Notes: generated from the letters alone by a model not told the origin. A stretch of 64,000 nucleotides of DNA from Lautropia sp. SCN 69-89 (GCA_001724855.1 MEED01000012.1:186001-250000); one strand, 5' to 3'. Positions 40,174 through 49,061 are shown, counted from the stretch's first letter. Numbers and translations are program-made.

Positions 40174-40198
40174 GCGGCGGCCTTCCGTGCCAGAATGT

Positions 40199-40210
40199 TT
40201 GCAAACGCAA
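40199..40210. promoter_or_regulatory. Putative MarR operator in front of marR
   Basis: TTGCAAACGCAA, within the palindrome TTTGC-AAAC-GCAAA, is 26 bases before the marR GTG start. It differs by one base from the site in front of the ligase operon. It lies in the 40-base gap after the cysteine desulfurase gene. Confidence 0.65.
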
Positions 40211-40213
40211 ATA

Positions 40214-41362
40214 TTAGCGCTGCTCGCGCAATGCGCGCACGCGTTCCACGATCCGTTGCGCCGCGCGGTCGATTTCTTCTTCGGTGTTGAAACGCCCGAT
40301 GCCGAAACGCAGCGCCGCGCGCACGCCACCGCCCGCTGCGCCGATCGCTTCGAGCACGTGCGAAGGCTTCACCGACCCGGTCGAGCAGGCCGCGCCGGCC
40401 GATACCGCGACGTCGGGCAGCCCGAGCAACAGCGCGTCGGCCTGCACGCCGTCGATGCCCAGGTTCAGATTGCCGGCCAGGCGTTCATCGGGGTGGCCGT
40501 TCAGCACCAGCCCGTCGAGTTCGCGCGCCAGCGTCGCCAGGAGCCGCTCGCGCAGCGCGCGCAGCCGCGTGCGCTCCGAGCCGGTCGCCTCGATCATGAG
40601 TTCGCAGGCGGCGCCCATCCCGACGATCGCGGGCACGTTCAGCGTGCCCGGGCGCAGACCGTTCTCCTGGCCGCCGGCTTCGATGAGCGGCAGCGGCTCG
40701 ACGCGGTGTGGGCGCCGGCGCAGGTAGAGCGCGCCCACGCCCTTCGGCCCGTAGAGCTTGTGCGCCGACAGCGACAGCAGGTCGATCGAATCGGCATCGA
40801 CGTCGAGTGCCATCCGGCCCAGCGCCTGCGTGGCGTCGACGTGGAACAGCGCGCCGCTCGCGCGCACGATCGCCCCGATCTCGCCGATCGGCTGCAGCGT
40901 GCCGATCTCGTTGTTGGCCGCCATCACCGACACCAGCACGGTGTCGGGGCGCAGCGCGCGGCGCACGTCGTCGGGGTCGACGCGGCCATGGCGGTCGACC
41001 GGCAGCACGGTGAGCGACCAGCCATCGGCCTCGAGCCGCCGGCAGGCGTCGAGCACCGAGCGGTGCTCGATCGCACTGGTGACCAGGTGCGCGCCGGGCT
41101 GCCGGTGCGCGCAGCCCTTGATCGCGAGCGCGTTCGATTCGGTCGCGCCGGCCGTGAACACGACCTCCGAGTAGCTCGCCCCGATCGCCTGCGCCACCCG
41201 CTCGCGCGCCTGCTCGACCGCCGCGGCCGCGGTGCGCCCGAACGCGTGGCTGCGGCTCGATGCGTTACCGTAGTGCTCGCTGAACCAGGGCAGCATTGCA
41301 TCGAGCACGCGCGGGTCGACCGGCGTGGTCGAATGGTGGTCGAGGTAGATCGGATGGATCAT
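40214..41362 (-). CDS. Cysteine desulfurase (NifS/IscS-like, class V aminotransferase)
   Basis: A 382-residue PLP enzyme that takes sulfur from cysteine as an enzyme-bound persulfide. It starts IYLDHHSTTPVDPRVLDAM, has FTAGATESNALAI, the PLP lysine in LSLSAHKLYGPKGVG, and the active-site Cys in SAGAACSTGSVKPSHVL, a group-I-type loop like IscS/NifS. No iscU, iscR or other cluster-assembly genes adjoin it, so it is a stand-alone copy, perhaps for tRNA thiolation or a dedicated Fe-S client. It is upstream of marR in the same direction (40 bases apart) and divergent from the FAD monooxygenase (101 bases). Confidence 0.9.
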   Translation of the reverse strand: MIHPIYLDHHSTTPVDPRVLDAMLPWFSEHYGNASSRSHAFGRTAAAAVEQARERVAQAIGASYSEVVFTAGATESNALAIKGCAHRQPGAHLVTSAIEHRSVLDACRRLEADGWSLTVLPVDRHGRVDPDDVRRALRPDTVLVSVMAANNEIGTLQPIGEIGAIVRASGALFHVDATQALGRMALDVDADSIDLLSLSAHKLYGPKGVGALYLRRRPHRVEPLPLIEAGGQENGLRPGTLNVPAIVGMGAACELMIEATGSERTRLRALRERLLATLARELDGLVLNGHPDERLAGNLNLGIDGVQADALLLGLPDVAVSAGAACSTGSVKPSHVLEAIGAAGGGVRAALRFGIGRFNTEEEIDRAAQRIVERVRALREQR

Positions 41363-41463
41363 GGATCGATTCGGGCCGGCGGGTTCGCGAGGGCGCGCGG
41401 TCGTCAGGATACCGCCGTCTCGCGGCGTCACCGGTGCGGACGGTACGCCCCGGAGGGGAACCA

Positions 41464-42603
41464 ATGAAAGTGCTGATCGTGGGTGCCGGCCCGGCCGGAC
41501 TGTATCTCGCCTACCTGCTGAAGCGGCAGGATCCCGCATTGCACCTGCGCGTGGTCGAGCAGAACCCGCCCGAGGCGACCTTCGGCTTCGGCGTCGTGTT
41601 CTCCGAGCGCGCGCTCGAGTTCCTGCGCGGCGACGATCCGCAGACCTGCAATCTGGTCAGCTCGGCGATGGAGCAGTGGTCCGACCTGGCGCTGAACCAT
41701 CGCGGCACCCGCATCGTGATCGACGGCATCGGATTCGCCGCGATCGGACGCCTGAAGCTGCTGCAACTGTTGCGGCAGAGGCTGGCCAGCGTCGGTGAGA
41801 GCCCCGACCATCGCTGCGCGATCACGCAGCGCAGCGAGCTCGACGGCTACGACCTCGTCGTCGGCGCCGACGGCGTGAACTCGTTCGTGCGCAGAGGCCG
41901 CGAAGGCAAGTTCGGCACGAGCGTGGAACACCTGCAGAATCGCTTCGCCTGGTTCGGCACCACGAAGCGCTTCGAGACGCTGACGCAAACCTTCGTCGAG
42001 ACCGGCGAAGGCACCTTCAATGCGCACCACTACCGGTATGCGCCAGGCATGAGCACCTTCATCGTCGAATGCGATCCGCAGACCTGGGAGCGCGCCGGCT
42101 TCGCCGGCATGGACGAGGCGGGCACCAGGGCTCGTTGCGAGCAGGTGTTCGCGGCGACGCTGGACGGCCACCCGCTGGTCGCCAACCGATCGATGTGGCG
42201 CCAATTCCCGAAGGTTCGCAACGAGCGCTGGTTCGTCGGCTCGCACGTGCTGATCGGCGACGCGCTGCGCACGGCGCACTTCTCGATCGGATCGGGGACG
42301 CGGCTGGCGCTCGAGGACGCGATCGCGCTCGCGAAGGCCTTGCGCGAGCATCCCGAATCGATCGCCGATGCGCTGGGCGCATTCGAGGCGGCACGCAGGC
42401 CGATCGTCGAGAAGCTGGTCGCGGCGGCCAACGCCAGCGCCGACTGGTACGAGCACTTTGCCGCGCACATGTGGCTCGAGCCGTGGGAACTCGCCTGGCA
42501 GTACATCCAGCGCAGCGGTCGCGTCGACGTGGAGCGGCTGCGGCGGGTCTCGCCCGCGTTCGTGGCCGGGTACGAGGCGCATCGCGCGGCCTCTGCCCGG
42601 TAG
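41464..42603 (+). CDS. FAD-dependent monooxygenase like the FAD half of salicylyl-CoA 5-hydroxylase
   Basis: A 379-residue flavoprotein monooxygenase. The FAD fingerprint VLIVGAGPAGLYLAYLLKRQ is at residues 3-22, and FGFGVVFSERALEFLRGDD strongly resembles the FAD domain of salicylyl-CoA 5-hydroxylase and 2-aminobenzoyl-CoA monooxygenase/reductase. DLVVGADGVNS and HVLIGDALRTAHFSIGSG complete the fold. In many proteobacteria this domain is fused to an old-yellow-enzyme domain; here it stands alone. A strong GGAGG precedes the ATG. It is transcribed away from the cysteine desulfurase, about 1.8 kb from the aryl-acid ligase, suggesting use of an aryl-CoA made there (inference). Confidence 0.82.
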   Translation: MKVLIVGAGPAGLYLAYLLKRQDPALHLRVVEQNPPEATFGFGVVFSERALEFLRGDDPQTCNLVSSAMEQWSDLALNHRGTRIVIDGIGFAAIGRLKLLQLLRQRLASVGESPDHRCAITQRSELDGYDLVVGADGVNSFVRRGREGKFGTSVEHLQNRFAWFGTTKRFETLTQTFVETGEGTFNAHHYRYAPGMSTFIVECDPQTWERAGFAGMDEAGTRARCEQVFAATLDGHPLVANRSMWRQFPKVRNERWFVGSHVLIGDALRTAHFSIGSGTRLALEDAIALAKALREHPESIADALGAFEAARRPIVEKLVAAANASADWYEHFAAHMWLEPWELAWQYIQRSGRVDVERLRRVSPAFVAGYEAHRAASAR

Positions 42604-42632
42604 AGCGGGCACGCCGCGGATAGACTGCGCCC

Positions 42633-43316
42633 ATGTGCGGTCGCTACGTTCTCTACGGCCCCGACGCCAGGCTGATCGAAACCTTCGACATCCGGGACCT
42701 GCCGGGCCTGCCGCCGCGCTACAACATCGCGCCCACGGCCGACATCCTTGTCGTGCTGCGCGGCGCCAGCGGCGAGCGGATCGCCCGGACGATGCGCTGG
42801 GGCCTGGTTCCGGCGTGGGCGAAGGATCCGGCGATCGGCGCCAGGCTGAACAACGCGCGGGCCGAGACGGTGGACTCGAAACCGGCGTTCCGCGCGGCGT
42901 TCGGGGCGCGCCGCTGTCTCATCCCGGCCAACGGCTTCTACGAATGGCAGGCGCCCGCGGCGGCCAGGGGCCGCAAGCAGCCGTGGTACGTCTCGCCGTC
43001 CGACCGCCCGTTCTTCGCGTTCGCAGGCCTGATGGAGCGTTGGGGGCCGCGCGAGGCGCCGCTGTACACGGCCTGCATCGTCACCACCGACGCCAATGCG
43101 CTGATGGCGCCGATCCACGACCGGATGCCGGTGATCCTCGCGCGCGGGACCTGGAGCGCCTGGCTCGACCCGGCAACGCCGGTCGCCGACGCGAGGGCGC
43201 TGCTGCGCCCGGCTCCCATCGAGGGCATGCAGGCCTGGCCGGTGTCGCTTGCCGTGAGCAATGCCCGCAACGAAGGACCGCAGCTGATCGAACGGGCGCA
43301 GGCGGCGCAGCCCTGA
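42633..43316 (+). CDS. yedK: SOS response-associated peptidase family protein (YedK/HMCES)
   Basis: The 227-residue SRAP protein shields abasic sites in single-stranded DNA by a thiazolidine crosslink with its Cys2. The conserved elements are visible: MCGRYVL (Cys2 exposed after Met removal), PRYNIAPTADI, RWGLVPAWAKD, NNARAETVDSKPAFR, CLIPANGFYEWQ (catalytic Glu) and IHDRMPVIL (His). It follows the FAD monooxygenase by 29 bases on the same strand, which may be simple read-through. No LexA-type CTGT-N8-ACAG box is visible in the short upstream gap. Confidence 0.93.
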   Translation: MCGRYVLYGPDARLIETFDIRDLPGLPPRYNIAPTADILVVLRGASGERIARTMRWGLVPAWAKDPAIGARLNNARAETVDSKPAFRAAFGARRCLIPANGFYEWQAPAAARGRKQPWYVSPSDRPFFAFAGLMERWGPREAPLYTACIVTTDANALMAPIHDRMPVILARGTWSAWLDPATPVADARALLRPAPIEGMQAWPVSLAVSNARNEGPQLIERAQAAQP

Positions 43317-43411
43317 TCAGACACCGTGGCCGCCCGCCAATGCGCGGGCGACCATGGTGTCCAGTCTCGGCGGCGGAGTCCGCAACGAGCGGGCAGGCGC
43401 TTCGGCGAGGG

Positions 43412-44263
43412 TTACTGCGCCGGCCCAGCGTCCACGGTCCCGTCGAGGAACAAGGCCGGATCGACCATCGCGCGGTTCAGGCTCACCGACCAGTGCAGGT
43501 GCGGACCGGTGACGCGGCCGGTGGCTCCGACCGAGCCGATGCGATCGCCGGCGGCGACCACGTCGCCGGGTTTCACCGCGATTGCGTCGAGGTGGCAATA
43601 CATCGTCAGCAGGCCGCTGCCGTGGTCGAGCCAGACCGTGTTGCCGTTGAAGAAGTAGTCGCCAGTGTCGATCACGCGGCCTGCGGCTGCTGCAACGACC
43701 GGGGCACCGGTCGCGGCCGCGATGTCCATGCCGCTGTGCGGATTGCGCGCCTGGCCGTTGAAGACGCGGCGCAGGCCGAACGAACTCGAACGCTGCCCGG
43801 CGGTGGGCTGGCGCAGCCGCAACGATTCCGGGATCGCTTCGCTGCGGGTGGCCACCACTTCGACCAGGTGCGCGCGCTCGCGCTCGTAGCGGGCCAGGTC
43901 TTCGGCCGACAGGTCGACCTTGCCGGGCGCCACCCGGAGCCGCTGCTCGGCGTAGCGCACCGGCTCGATCACGAAGGGAATCCGGATCTCGGCCTCGCCC
44001 GCGCGGCGGACCGCGACGTGGCGCGTACCGGGTTCGGCGCCGAGCGCGACGCCGACCACCGCGGTCCATCGGGCCGGATCGCCGACGACCAGCACCGGCA
44101 CCGCATCGAGGGTGACCTGCGGTGGTTCTGCCGATGCCCCGAGGTCGATGATCGCCACGCCGCCGGGCACGCTTCGATGCTGCGGCAGCTCGAGCGCCAT
44201 CGCGGGCAGGCCGAACAGGCAGGCGGCTACCAGGGGGGCGATGCAGGTGAGGAATCGGGACAT
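43412..44263 (-). CDS. M23-family (LytM) metallopeptidase
   Basis: A 283-residue secreted protein with a signal peptide (CIAPLVAACLFGLPAMA) and a C-terminal LytM domain. The zinc motif is complete: NPHSGMDIAAATGAPV (His and Asp) and TGPHLHWSVSLN (HLH), so it should be an active peptidoglycan endopeptidase rather than an EnvC-like activator. The N-terminal half (about 25-150) is a beta-rich domain of the kind that precedes LytM in many periplasmic hydrolases. Start chosen at MSRFLTCIAP to give a clean signal peptide; the open frame reaches 24 codons further upstream. The 95 bases between its stop and the convergent yedK show nothing notable. Confidence 0.88.
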   Translation of the reverse strand: MSRFLTCIAPLVAACLFGLPAMALELPQHRSVPGGVAIIDLGASAEPPQVTLDAVPVLVVGDPARWTAVVGVALGAEPGTRHVAVRRAGEAEIRIPFVIEPVRYAEQRLRVAPGKVDLSAEDLARYERERAHLVEVVATRSEAIPESLRLRQPTAGQRSSSFGLRRVFNGQARNPHSGMDIAAATGAPVVAAAAGRVIDTGDYFFNGNTVWLDHGSGLLTMYCHLDAIAVKPGDVVAAGDRIGSVGATGRVTGPHLHWSVSLNRAMVDPALFLDGTVDAGPAQ

Positions 44264-44356
44264 GCGTCGGATCGCGGTCGTTCGGGGGCGAAAGACCGAG
44301 TGTACGGCGGGCATGGACGGGCCGGGCGCCTGCATGATGCTGCGCGGGAAAACACA

Positions 44357-44384
44357 AAGGGCCTGACGTCACCGCCAAGCCCTT
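44357..44384 (-). terminator. Intrinsic terminator of tRNA-Lys
   Basis: On the minus strand AAGGGC and GCCCTT form a 6-bp stem around a 16-base loop, starting 8 bases past the tRNA 3' end and followed by the T-rich TGTGTTTT. The stem is short but position and T-run fit a tRNA terminator. Confidence 0.6.
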
Positions 44385-44392
44385 GAAAGTGT

Positions 44393-44468
44393 TGGTAGGC
44401 CGTGCTGGATTCGAACCAGCGACCAACGGATTAAAAGTCCGCTGCTCTACCAGCTGAGCTAACGACCC
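44393..44468 (-). tRNA. tRNA-Lys (anticodon TTT)
   Basis: The 76-base cloverleaf starts GGGTCGTTAGCTCAGC and has the anticodon loop CTTTTAA (anticodon TTT, Lys), the T-loop GGTTCGAATCC and an encoded 3' CCA. The acceptor stem has seven pairs including two G-T wobbles. It is a single tRNA gene with its own strong promoter upstream and a terminator-like hairpin downstream. Confidence 0.98.
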
Positions 44469-44485
44469 ATTTCGCGAAGCCCGCA

Positions 44486-44514
44486 ATTGTAATATTGGCC
44501 CATCCGGAGGTCAA
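44486..44514 (-). promoter_or_regulatory. Sigma70 promoter of tRNA-Lys
   Basis: On the minus strand TTGACC (-35, 5 of 6 matches) and TACAAT (-10, 5 of 6) are separated by exactly 17 bases. The -10 box ends 17 bases before the tRNA 5' end. The bases after the -10 box are GC-rich (TGCGGGC), as expected for a stringently controlled stable-RNA promoter. Confidence 0.82.
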
Positions 44515-44604
44515 ACCGTCCGGCCGTCCTCGCGATCCGGCGCCAGCGCGAGCGTCGCTGAGGCCAGCGTGCGTCCCGGCGGGTCATTGCGCTGCCGGGG
44601 CAGG

Positions 44605-45276
44605 CTACCGATACCGCGTCGGATCCCCCACTCCCGCCGCCGCGAACCCGTCGCGCCGGATCCGGCAGGCGTCGCAGCCCCCGCAGGCGCGGCCTTCGTC
44701 GTCGGCCTGGTAGCACGACACGGTCATCGCGTAGTCGACGCCGAGGCGCACGCCTTCGCGGATGATCCGGGCCTTCGTCATGTCGATGATCGGCGCGGCG
44801 ATGCGCAGCGGCCGGCCCTCGGCCCCGGCCTTCGTCGCGAGGTTGGCCATCTGCTCGAACGCGGCCACGTACTCCGGGCGGCAGTCCGGGTATCCGGAGT
44901 AGTCGACCGCGTTGGCGCCGAAGTGGATCTCGCGCGCGTCGAGCGTCTCGGCCCAGCCCAGCGCGATCGACAGCATGATCGTGTTGCGCGCCGGTACGTA
45001 GGTGACGGGAATCGTGCCGGGCGCGCCGGGCCGTTCGGGGACGGCGATCGACGCATCGGTGAGCGCCGAGCCGCCGAAGCGCGACAGGTCGAGGTCGATG
45101 ATTTCGTGGCGTACGGCGCCCAGCGCCACGGCGATGCGAACTGCGGCATCGAGTTCCGCGGCGTGGCGCTGTCCGTAGCGCAGCGACAGCGCGTAGCATT
45201 CGCGGCCCTGCTCGCGGGCCATCGCGAGCACGGTGGCCGAGTCGAGCCCGCCCGAGAGCAGGACGACGGCGCGCAT
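44605..45276 (-). CDS. queC: 7-cyano-7-deazaguanine synthase QueC
   Basis: QueC converts 7-carboxy-7-deazaguanine to preQ0 with ATP and ammonia, on the way to queuosine in tRNA. The 223-residue protein has the PP-loop SGGLDSAT (residues 8-15), [17 protein letters not shown], and the four zinc-binding cysteines Cys188, Cys198, Cys201 and Cys204 in the C-terminal [18 protein letters not shown]. The ATG shares one base with the cpoB stop (TGATG), so it is coupled to the tol-pal-cpoB operon, an arrangement common in Burkholderiales. Confidence 0.97.
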   Translation of the reverse strand: MRAVVLLSGGLDSATVLAMAREQGRECYALSLRYGQRHAAELDAAVRIAVALGAVRHEIIDLDLSRFGGSALTDASIAVPERPGAPGTIPVTYVPARNTIMLSIALGWAETLDAREIHFGANAVDYSGYPDCRPEYVAAFEQMANLATKAGAEGRPLRIAAPIIDMTKARIIREGVRLGVDYAMTVSCYQADDEGRACGGCDACRIRRDGFAAAGVGDPTRYR

Positions 45277-46061
45277 CAGCGCGCCGGCAGCTTGGCCAGG
45301 CGTTCCTTCGCGAGCGGTGCGGCCTGGCTCTGCGGGTACCTCGCGATCACCGACTCGAGCGTGCTGCGGGCCGCGCGCCGGTCGCCGCTTTCCGCCTGCG
45401 CGTAGCCGACGTTGAGCAGGGCGTCGGGCGCGCGCGGGTTGTCCGGGTACCTGGCGATCAGCGCCTGGTGACTGGCGATCGCGCCCTTGTAGTCTTTCAG
45501 TGCGAACTGGCTGCTGCCGATCCAGAACAGCACGCTCGGCATGTAGGGGCTGTCGGGGTACTGGCCCTGGAACAGCTGGAACGCGGTGAGCGCTCCGCGG
45601 AAGTCGCCGTTGCGGAACAGGGCGAGCGCCGCCTCGAACGAGCGCTGCTCGGCCTGGTCGACGGTGACGGTGCGGCCATCGAGCTGCGTGGTGACCGGCT
45701 CGAAGCGCTTGATGCGGGTGTCGACCGTCGCCAGCTGGTCGCGCATCTGGCGCTGCAAGGTGGTCAGCTCGTTGGTCTGCACCTCGAGCTGGCCGCGCAG
45801 CCTGGCGATCTCCTGGCGCAGGGCGTCGAGCTGCGACTGCAGCTCGAGCTGACCGCGCGAGCCCTGATCGAGCCGCTCGACGCGCCGCGCGAGCTCGTCG
45901 AGCCTGTCCTTCGTCTGCTGCTCCAGCACCTGCACGCGACCGCGCAGGTCGAGGATCGCGCGACGCGCCTCGTCGTCCTCGAACAGCGCATGCGCGCCCG
46001 GCGCCACCGACATCAGGCCGGCGGCAACGAAGAACGCGGAGAGCGCGCGGTGCGCGGTCAT
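45276..46061 (-). CDS. cpoB: Cell division coordinator CpoB (YbgF)
   Basis: CpoB is the periplasmic partner of TolA that couples outer-membrane constriction to PBP1B. The 261-residue protein has a signal peptide (about 1-26), a trimerising coiled coil (about 33-110; [20 protein letters not shown]) and C-terminal TPR repeats (about 140-260) beginning [21 protein letters not shown]. The length and domain order match E. coli CpoB. It lies 12 bases after pal and overlaps queC by one base. Confidence 0.95.
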   Translation of the reverse strand: MTAHRALSAFFVAAGLMSVAPGAHALFEDDEARRAILDLRGRVQVLEQQTKDRLDELARRVERLDQGSRGQLELQSQLDALRQEIARLRGQLEVQTNELTTLQRQMRDQLATVDTRIKRFEPVTTQLDGRTVTVDQAEQRSFEAALALFRNGDFRGALTAFQLFQGQYPDSPYMPSVLFWIGSSQFALKDYKGAIASHQALIARYPDNPRAPDALLNVGYAQAESGDRRAARSTLESVIARYPQSQAAPLAKERLAKLPAR

Positions 46062-46073
46062 TGCGGCCCCTGC

Positions 46074-46619
46074 TTACTGGTAGGCCAGGTCGGCGCGGCG
46101 GTTCTCGGCGTAAGACGCCTCGTCGGTGCCGGTGGCACGCGGGCGCTCTTCGCCGAAGCTTACAGCTTCCATCTGACGGTCGGGCACGCCGAGCGCCGAC
46201 ATCGCGCGGCGCACCGCTTCGGCGCGCTTCTGGCCCAGCGCGAGGTTGTACTCGCGGCTGCCGCGCTCGTCGGTGTTGCCCTGGATGACGACGCGCTTGG
46301 CGTTATGGGCGAGCAGGTAGCGCGCATGCGCGTCGACGGTGCCCCGGTACTCGTCCTTGATCACGAAGCTGTCGAAGTCGAAGTAGATGCTGCGCTTGGC
46401 CAGCGGGCTGTTCGGGTCGTTCAGCGGATCGGTGGCGCCCACCGAGACCGGCTCCACCGCGCGTCCGCTGGCGCCGGCCGCGGCTGCGCCCGCGCCGTCG
46501 CGGCTCTCGATCGGAGCCGGGCCCTTGCCGGCGGTTTCGTCCTCGAGCTTCACGCTCGAGCACGCGGCCAGGAATGCCACCATCGTGGCCACCAGTGCGA
46601 GTCGGATCGTCGGTTTCAT
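46074..46619 (-). CDS. pal: Peptidoglycan-associated lipoprotein Pal
   Basis: Pal is an outer-membrane lipoprotein that binds peptidoglycan and TolB. The 181-residue precursor has a lipobox ending LAAC with the lipidated Cys20, an Ala/Gly-rich linker (about 25-60), and an OmpA-like domain with [14 protein letters not shown] and [23 protein letters not shown], where the Asp and Arg bind meso-diaminopimelate. It follows tolB by 50 bases. Confidence 0.97.
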   Translation of the reverse strand: MKPTIRLALVATMVAFLAACSSVKLEDETAGKGPAPIESRDGAGAAAAGASGRAVEPVSVGATDPLNDPNSPLAKRSIYFDFDSFVIKDEYRGTVDAHARYLLAHNAKRVVIQGNTDERGSREYNLALGQKRAEAVRRAMSALGVPDRQMEAVSFGEERPRATGTDEASYAENRRADLAYQ

Positions 46620-46669
46620 CGTGCCCTCTTCGTGTTGACTGTTCGTGGTTGCAAAAGCCTGCCTCGCGC

Positions 46670-47932
46670 TCACTTCGCGAACGGGCCCCAGGTCGGTTCC
46701 CGGATGTCGCCGGCGTTGGAGGTCAGTCGCTGGCGCACCCTTCCGTCGATGCTGACCGCGACCAGCGAGTCGCGCCCGCCGGATTGCGTGGCGTACATGA
46801 CCCAGCGCCCGTTGGGCGCGAAGCTGGGCGACTCCTCCCGGCCGGACTCGGAGAGCAGCGTCTCGCCGCCGCCGGCGAGATCGCGCACCGCGACCAGGAA
46901 GCGTCCTTCGCGGCGCGTCAGGTAGGCGAGCGTCTTGCCGTCGGGACTGATGCGCGGGCTCACGTTGTACGAGGAGCCGAAGGTGATCCGCGTCGCGTCG
47001 CCGCCGCCGACCCCGATGCGGTAGATCTGCGGCGAGCCGCCGCGGTCGGAGGTGAAATAGATGCTCTTTCCGTCGGGCGCGAAGACCGGCTCGGTGTCGA
47101 TACCGGCTGAACTGGTGAGCCGGCGCGGCGAGCCCGAGCCGTCGGAGTGGATCAGGTAGATCTGCGACAGCCCGTCCTGCGTGAGCGCCACCGCCAGCGT
47201 GCGGCCGTCGGGCGACCAGGCGGGCGCGCTGTTGCTGCCCTTGAAGTTCGCCACCGCCTTGCGCTGGCCGGAGGTGAGCGTGTGCACGTAGACGACCGGC
47301 TTCTTCAGCTCGAACGAGACGTAGGCGAGCCGCGTGCCGTCGGGTGACCATGACGGCGAAATGATCGGTTCGGGCGAGGTCAGCGGCGAGACCACGTTCT
47401 CGCCGTCCCAGTCGGCGACATTGAGGCGGTAGCGGTTGCCCTGCTTCGAGACGAAGGCGATGCGCGTCGAGAAGATGCCCTTCTCGCCGGTGATCTTCTC
47501 GTAGACCCAGTCGGCGACACGGTGGGCGCCGTAGCGCAGGTCGGCCTCGCTCACCACCAGAGACTCGCCCCCGATCGTGTTCTGGCGCACCGTGTCGCTC
47601 AGGCGGAAGCGGATGTCGTAGCGGCCGTCGGCGAGGCGCGCCACCGATCCGGCGAGCACCGAATCGACACCGCGCGCGCGCAGGTCGGGGAAGTTGATCG
47701 ACGAGGTGTCGGACAGCGTCGTCTGCGGATCGATGACGCGGAAGGCACCGCTGCGGGAGAGATCGCCGCGGACCACGCTGGCGACATCCTGCGGGACGCG
47801 GCCGTCGGTGGCGAAGCTGGCGATGGCGATCGGGTACTGGGTGGCGCCCACCCCGGAGACGTCGATGCGCATCTGGGCGTGCCCGACGGGCAGCGCCAGC
47901 GCGAGACACAGCGCCAGGAACAGTCTCCTCAT
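46670..47932 (-). CDS. tolB: Tol-Pal system translocation protein TolB
   Basis: TolB is the periplasmic beta-propeller that shuttles between Pal and TolA. The 420-residue precursor has a signal peptide (LFLALCLALALPVGHA), an N-terminal alpha/beta domain (about 20-160) and a six-bladed propeller with repeated SWSPDGTRLAYVS, AWSPDGRTLAVAL, VFAPDGKSIYFTSDRGG and RISPDGKTLAYLT units. Start chosen at the signal-peptide Met; the open frame extends upstream in non-family sequence. Confidence 0.96.
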   Translation of the reverse strand: MRRLFLALCLALALPVGHAQMRIDVSGVGATQYPIAIASFATDGRVPQDVASVVRGDLSRSGAFRVIDPQTTLSDTSSINFPDLRARGVDSVLAGSVARLADGRYDIRFRLSDTVRQNTIGGESLVVSEADLRYGAHRVADWVYEKITGEKGIFSTRIAFVSKQGNRYRLNVADWDGENVVSPLTSPEPIISPSWSPDGTRLAYVSFELKKPVVYVHTLTSGQRKAVANFKGSNSAPAWSPDGRTLAVALTQDGLSQIYLIHSDGSGSPRRLTSSAGIDTEPVFAPDGKSIYFTSDRGGSPQIYRIGVGGGDATRITFGSSYNVSPRISPDGKTLAYLTRREGRFLVAVRDLAGGGETLLSESGREESPSFAPNGRWVMYATQSGGRDSLVAVSIDGRVRQRLTSNAGDIREPTWGPFAK

Positions 47933-48023
47933 GAAACTCCTCGTGACGACCAATCGGCAATTATAGCGACGCGTGGAACGAACCTCGGGCCGCGTGCGGC
48001 GGCGCGCAGTCGGGCGGCTCGGG

Positions 48024-49061
48024 TCACCGGTCGTCCTTCGGGCCACGCGCGATCTCGAGTTCGGGCGGGCAACTGCCGTCGCGCTGCCGCGGCAGCGGCG
48101 ACGAACGCTCGATGCCGCGCTCGGCCGCCTCGTCCCAGGCGGCGATGCCGCTGGAGCGGCGCAGCTTCACCGACACGATGGTGCAGTCGGGCGCCACCTT
48201 CACGAGGAACACGGCCTTCGGGTTGCCGGCGAGATCGGCCGGCATCTGGTACACGGTGTTCGAGCGGATCAGCGCCGACAGGCGTGCGACGTAGCCGGTG
48301 TCGGTGCCGGCGCCGCCGGCCGCGCCCGGTGCGCCCGAGGTGCCGCCGCTGGCCGCACCGGCGGCCGGCGTGCCGGCCGATGCGCGCAGCCGGTCGAGGT
48401 AGGCCTGGCGCTGCTTCTCGTCCTGCTCGCGGCGCGCCTTCTCCTGCGCTTCGCGCTTGTCCTTCTCGGCGGCTTCGCGCCGGGCCTTCTCGTCGGCTTC
48501 GCGCTTTGCCCTGGCTTCGGCCTCCCGCTTCGCCTTCGCGTCGGCCTCGCGCTTCGCTTTGGCCTCGGCTTCGCGCTTCGCCGCGAGTTCATGGCGCGCC
48601 TTCTCCTCGGCAGCCTTGCGCGCCTCGGCCTCCTTGCGGCGCAGCTCGGCCTGCCGGCGCGCCTCCTCCTCGCGCCGCGCAGCTTCCTCGCGCGCCTTGC
48701 GCTGCTGTTCGAGCACGATGTCGGGCTTTTCGATCGGCGGCGCCGGTTCGGGCGCGCGCGCCACCGGCGGTGGGGGCGGCGCTGGCGGCTCGGGCGCGGG
48801 CTGCGGAACCGGCCGTGGCTGGGGTTCGACCGGCGTGGCGGGTGTCCAGATCTCGGCGGCCACCGGGGCGGGCTGCTGCGTCTGCCAGCGAATGCCGACG
48901 ACCAGCATCAGCAGCAGCAGGCCGTGCATCGCCAGCGCGAGCGCGAACGCGCGTCCGCGTCCCTTCGGCTTCGGTGGCTTGCGCACCGGGCCGGTGCCGC
49001 CCGAGCGCGGCATCGCCGGCGGCGGGCCGCCCGGCGGATCCATGGGCATCAGGGCGCGCAT
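48024..49061 (-). CDS. tolA: Tol-Pal system protein TolA
   Basis: TolA spans the periplasm and transmits the proton-motive force from TolQR to TolB/Pal. The 345-residue protein has an unusually Pro-rich cytoplasmic start (about 1-36), one transmembrane segment (AFALALAMHGLLLLMLVV, about 38-55), a Pro-rich stretch, a long Ala/Lys/Glu/Arg coiled coil (about 115-225, repeating AKREAEAKAKREAD-like units) and a C-terminal domain (about 255-345) with YVARLSALIRSNTVYQMP and the cysteines of the D3 fold. It lies between tolR and tolB. Confidence 0.94.
   Translation of the reverse strand: MRALMPMDPPGGPPPAMPRSGGTGPVRKPPKPKGRGRAFALALAMHGLLLLMLVVGIRWQTQQPAPVAAEIWTPATPVEPQPRPVPQPAPEPPAPPPPPVARAPEPAPPIEKPDIVLEQQRKAREEAARREEEARRQAELRRKEAEARKAAEEKARHELAAKREAEAKAKREADAKAKREAEARAKREADEKARREAAEKDKREAQEKARREQDEKQRQAYLDRLRASAGTPAAGAASGGTSGAPGAAGGAGTDTGYVARLSALIRSNTVYQMPADLAGNPKAVFLVKVAPDCTIVSVKLRRSSGIAAWDEAAERGIERSSPLPRQRDGSCPPELEIARGPKDDR

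Noticed and set aside
40214-41362. A full iron-sulfur assembly (isc) operon around the cysteine desulfurase
   Set aside because: Neighbours are marR and an FAD monooxygenase; no iscR, iscU, iscA, hscA/B or fdx is present.
44357-44384. Attachment site for an integrative element at the tRNA-Lys 3' end
   Set aside because: No integrase gene or second copy of the tRNA 3' end was found nearby; the sequence fits a simple terminator.
48266-48720. Repetitive sequence in tolA as a candidate DNA repeat array
   Set aside because: It encodes the normal Ala/Lys/Glu coiled coil of TolA domain II; the repeats are degenerate and protein-driven.
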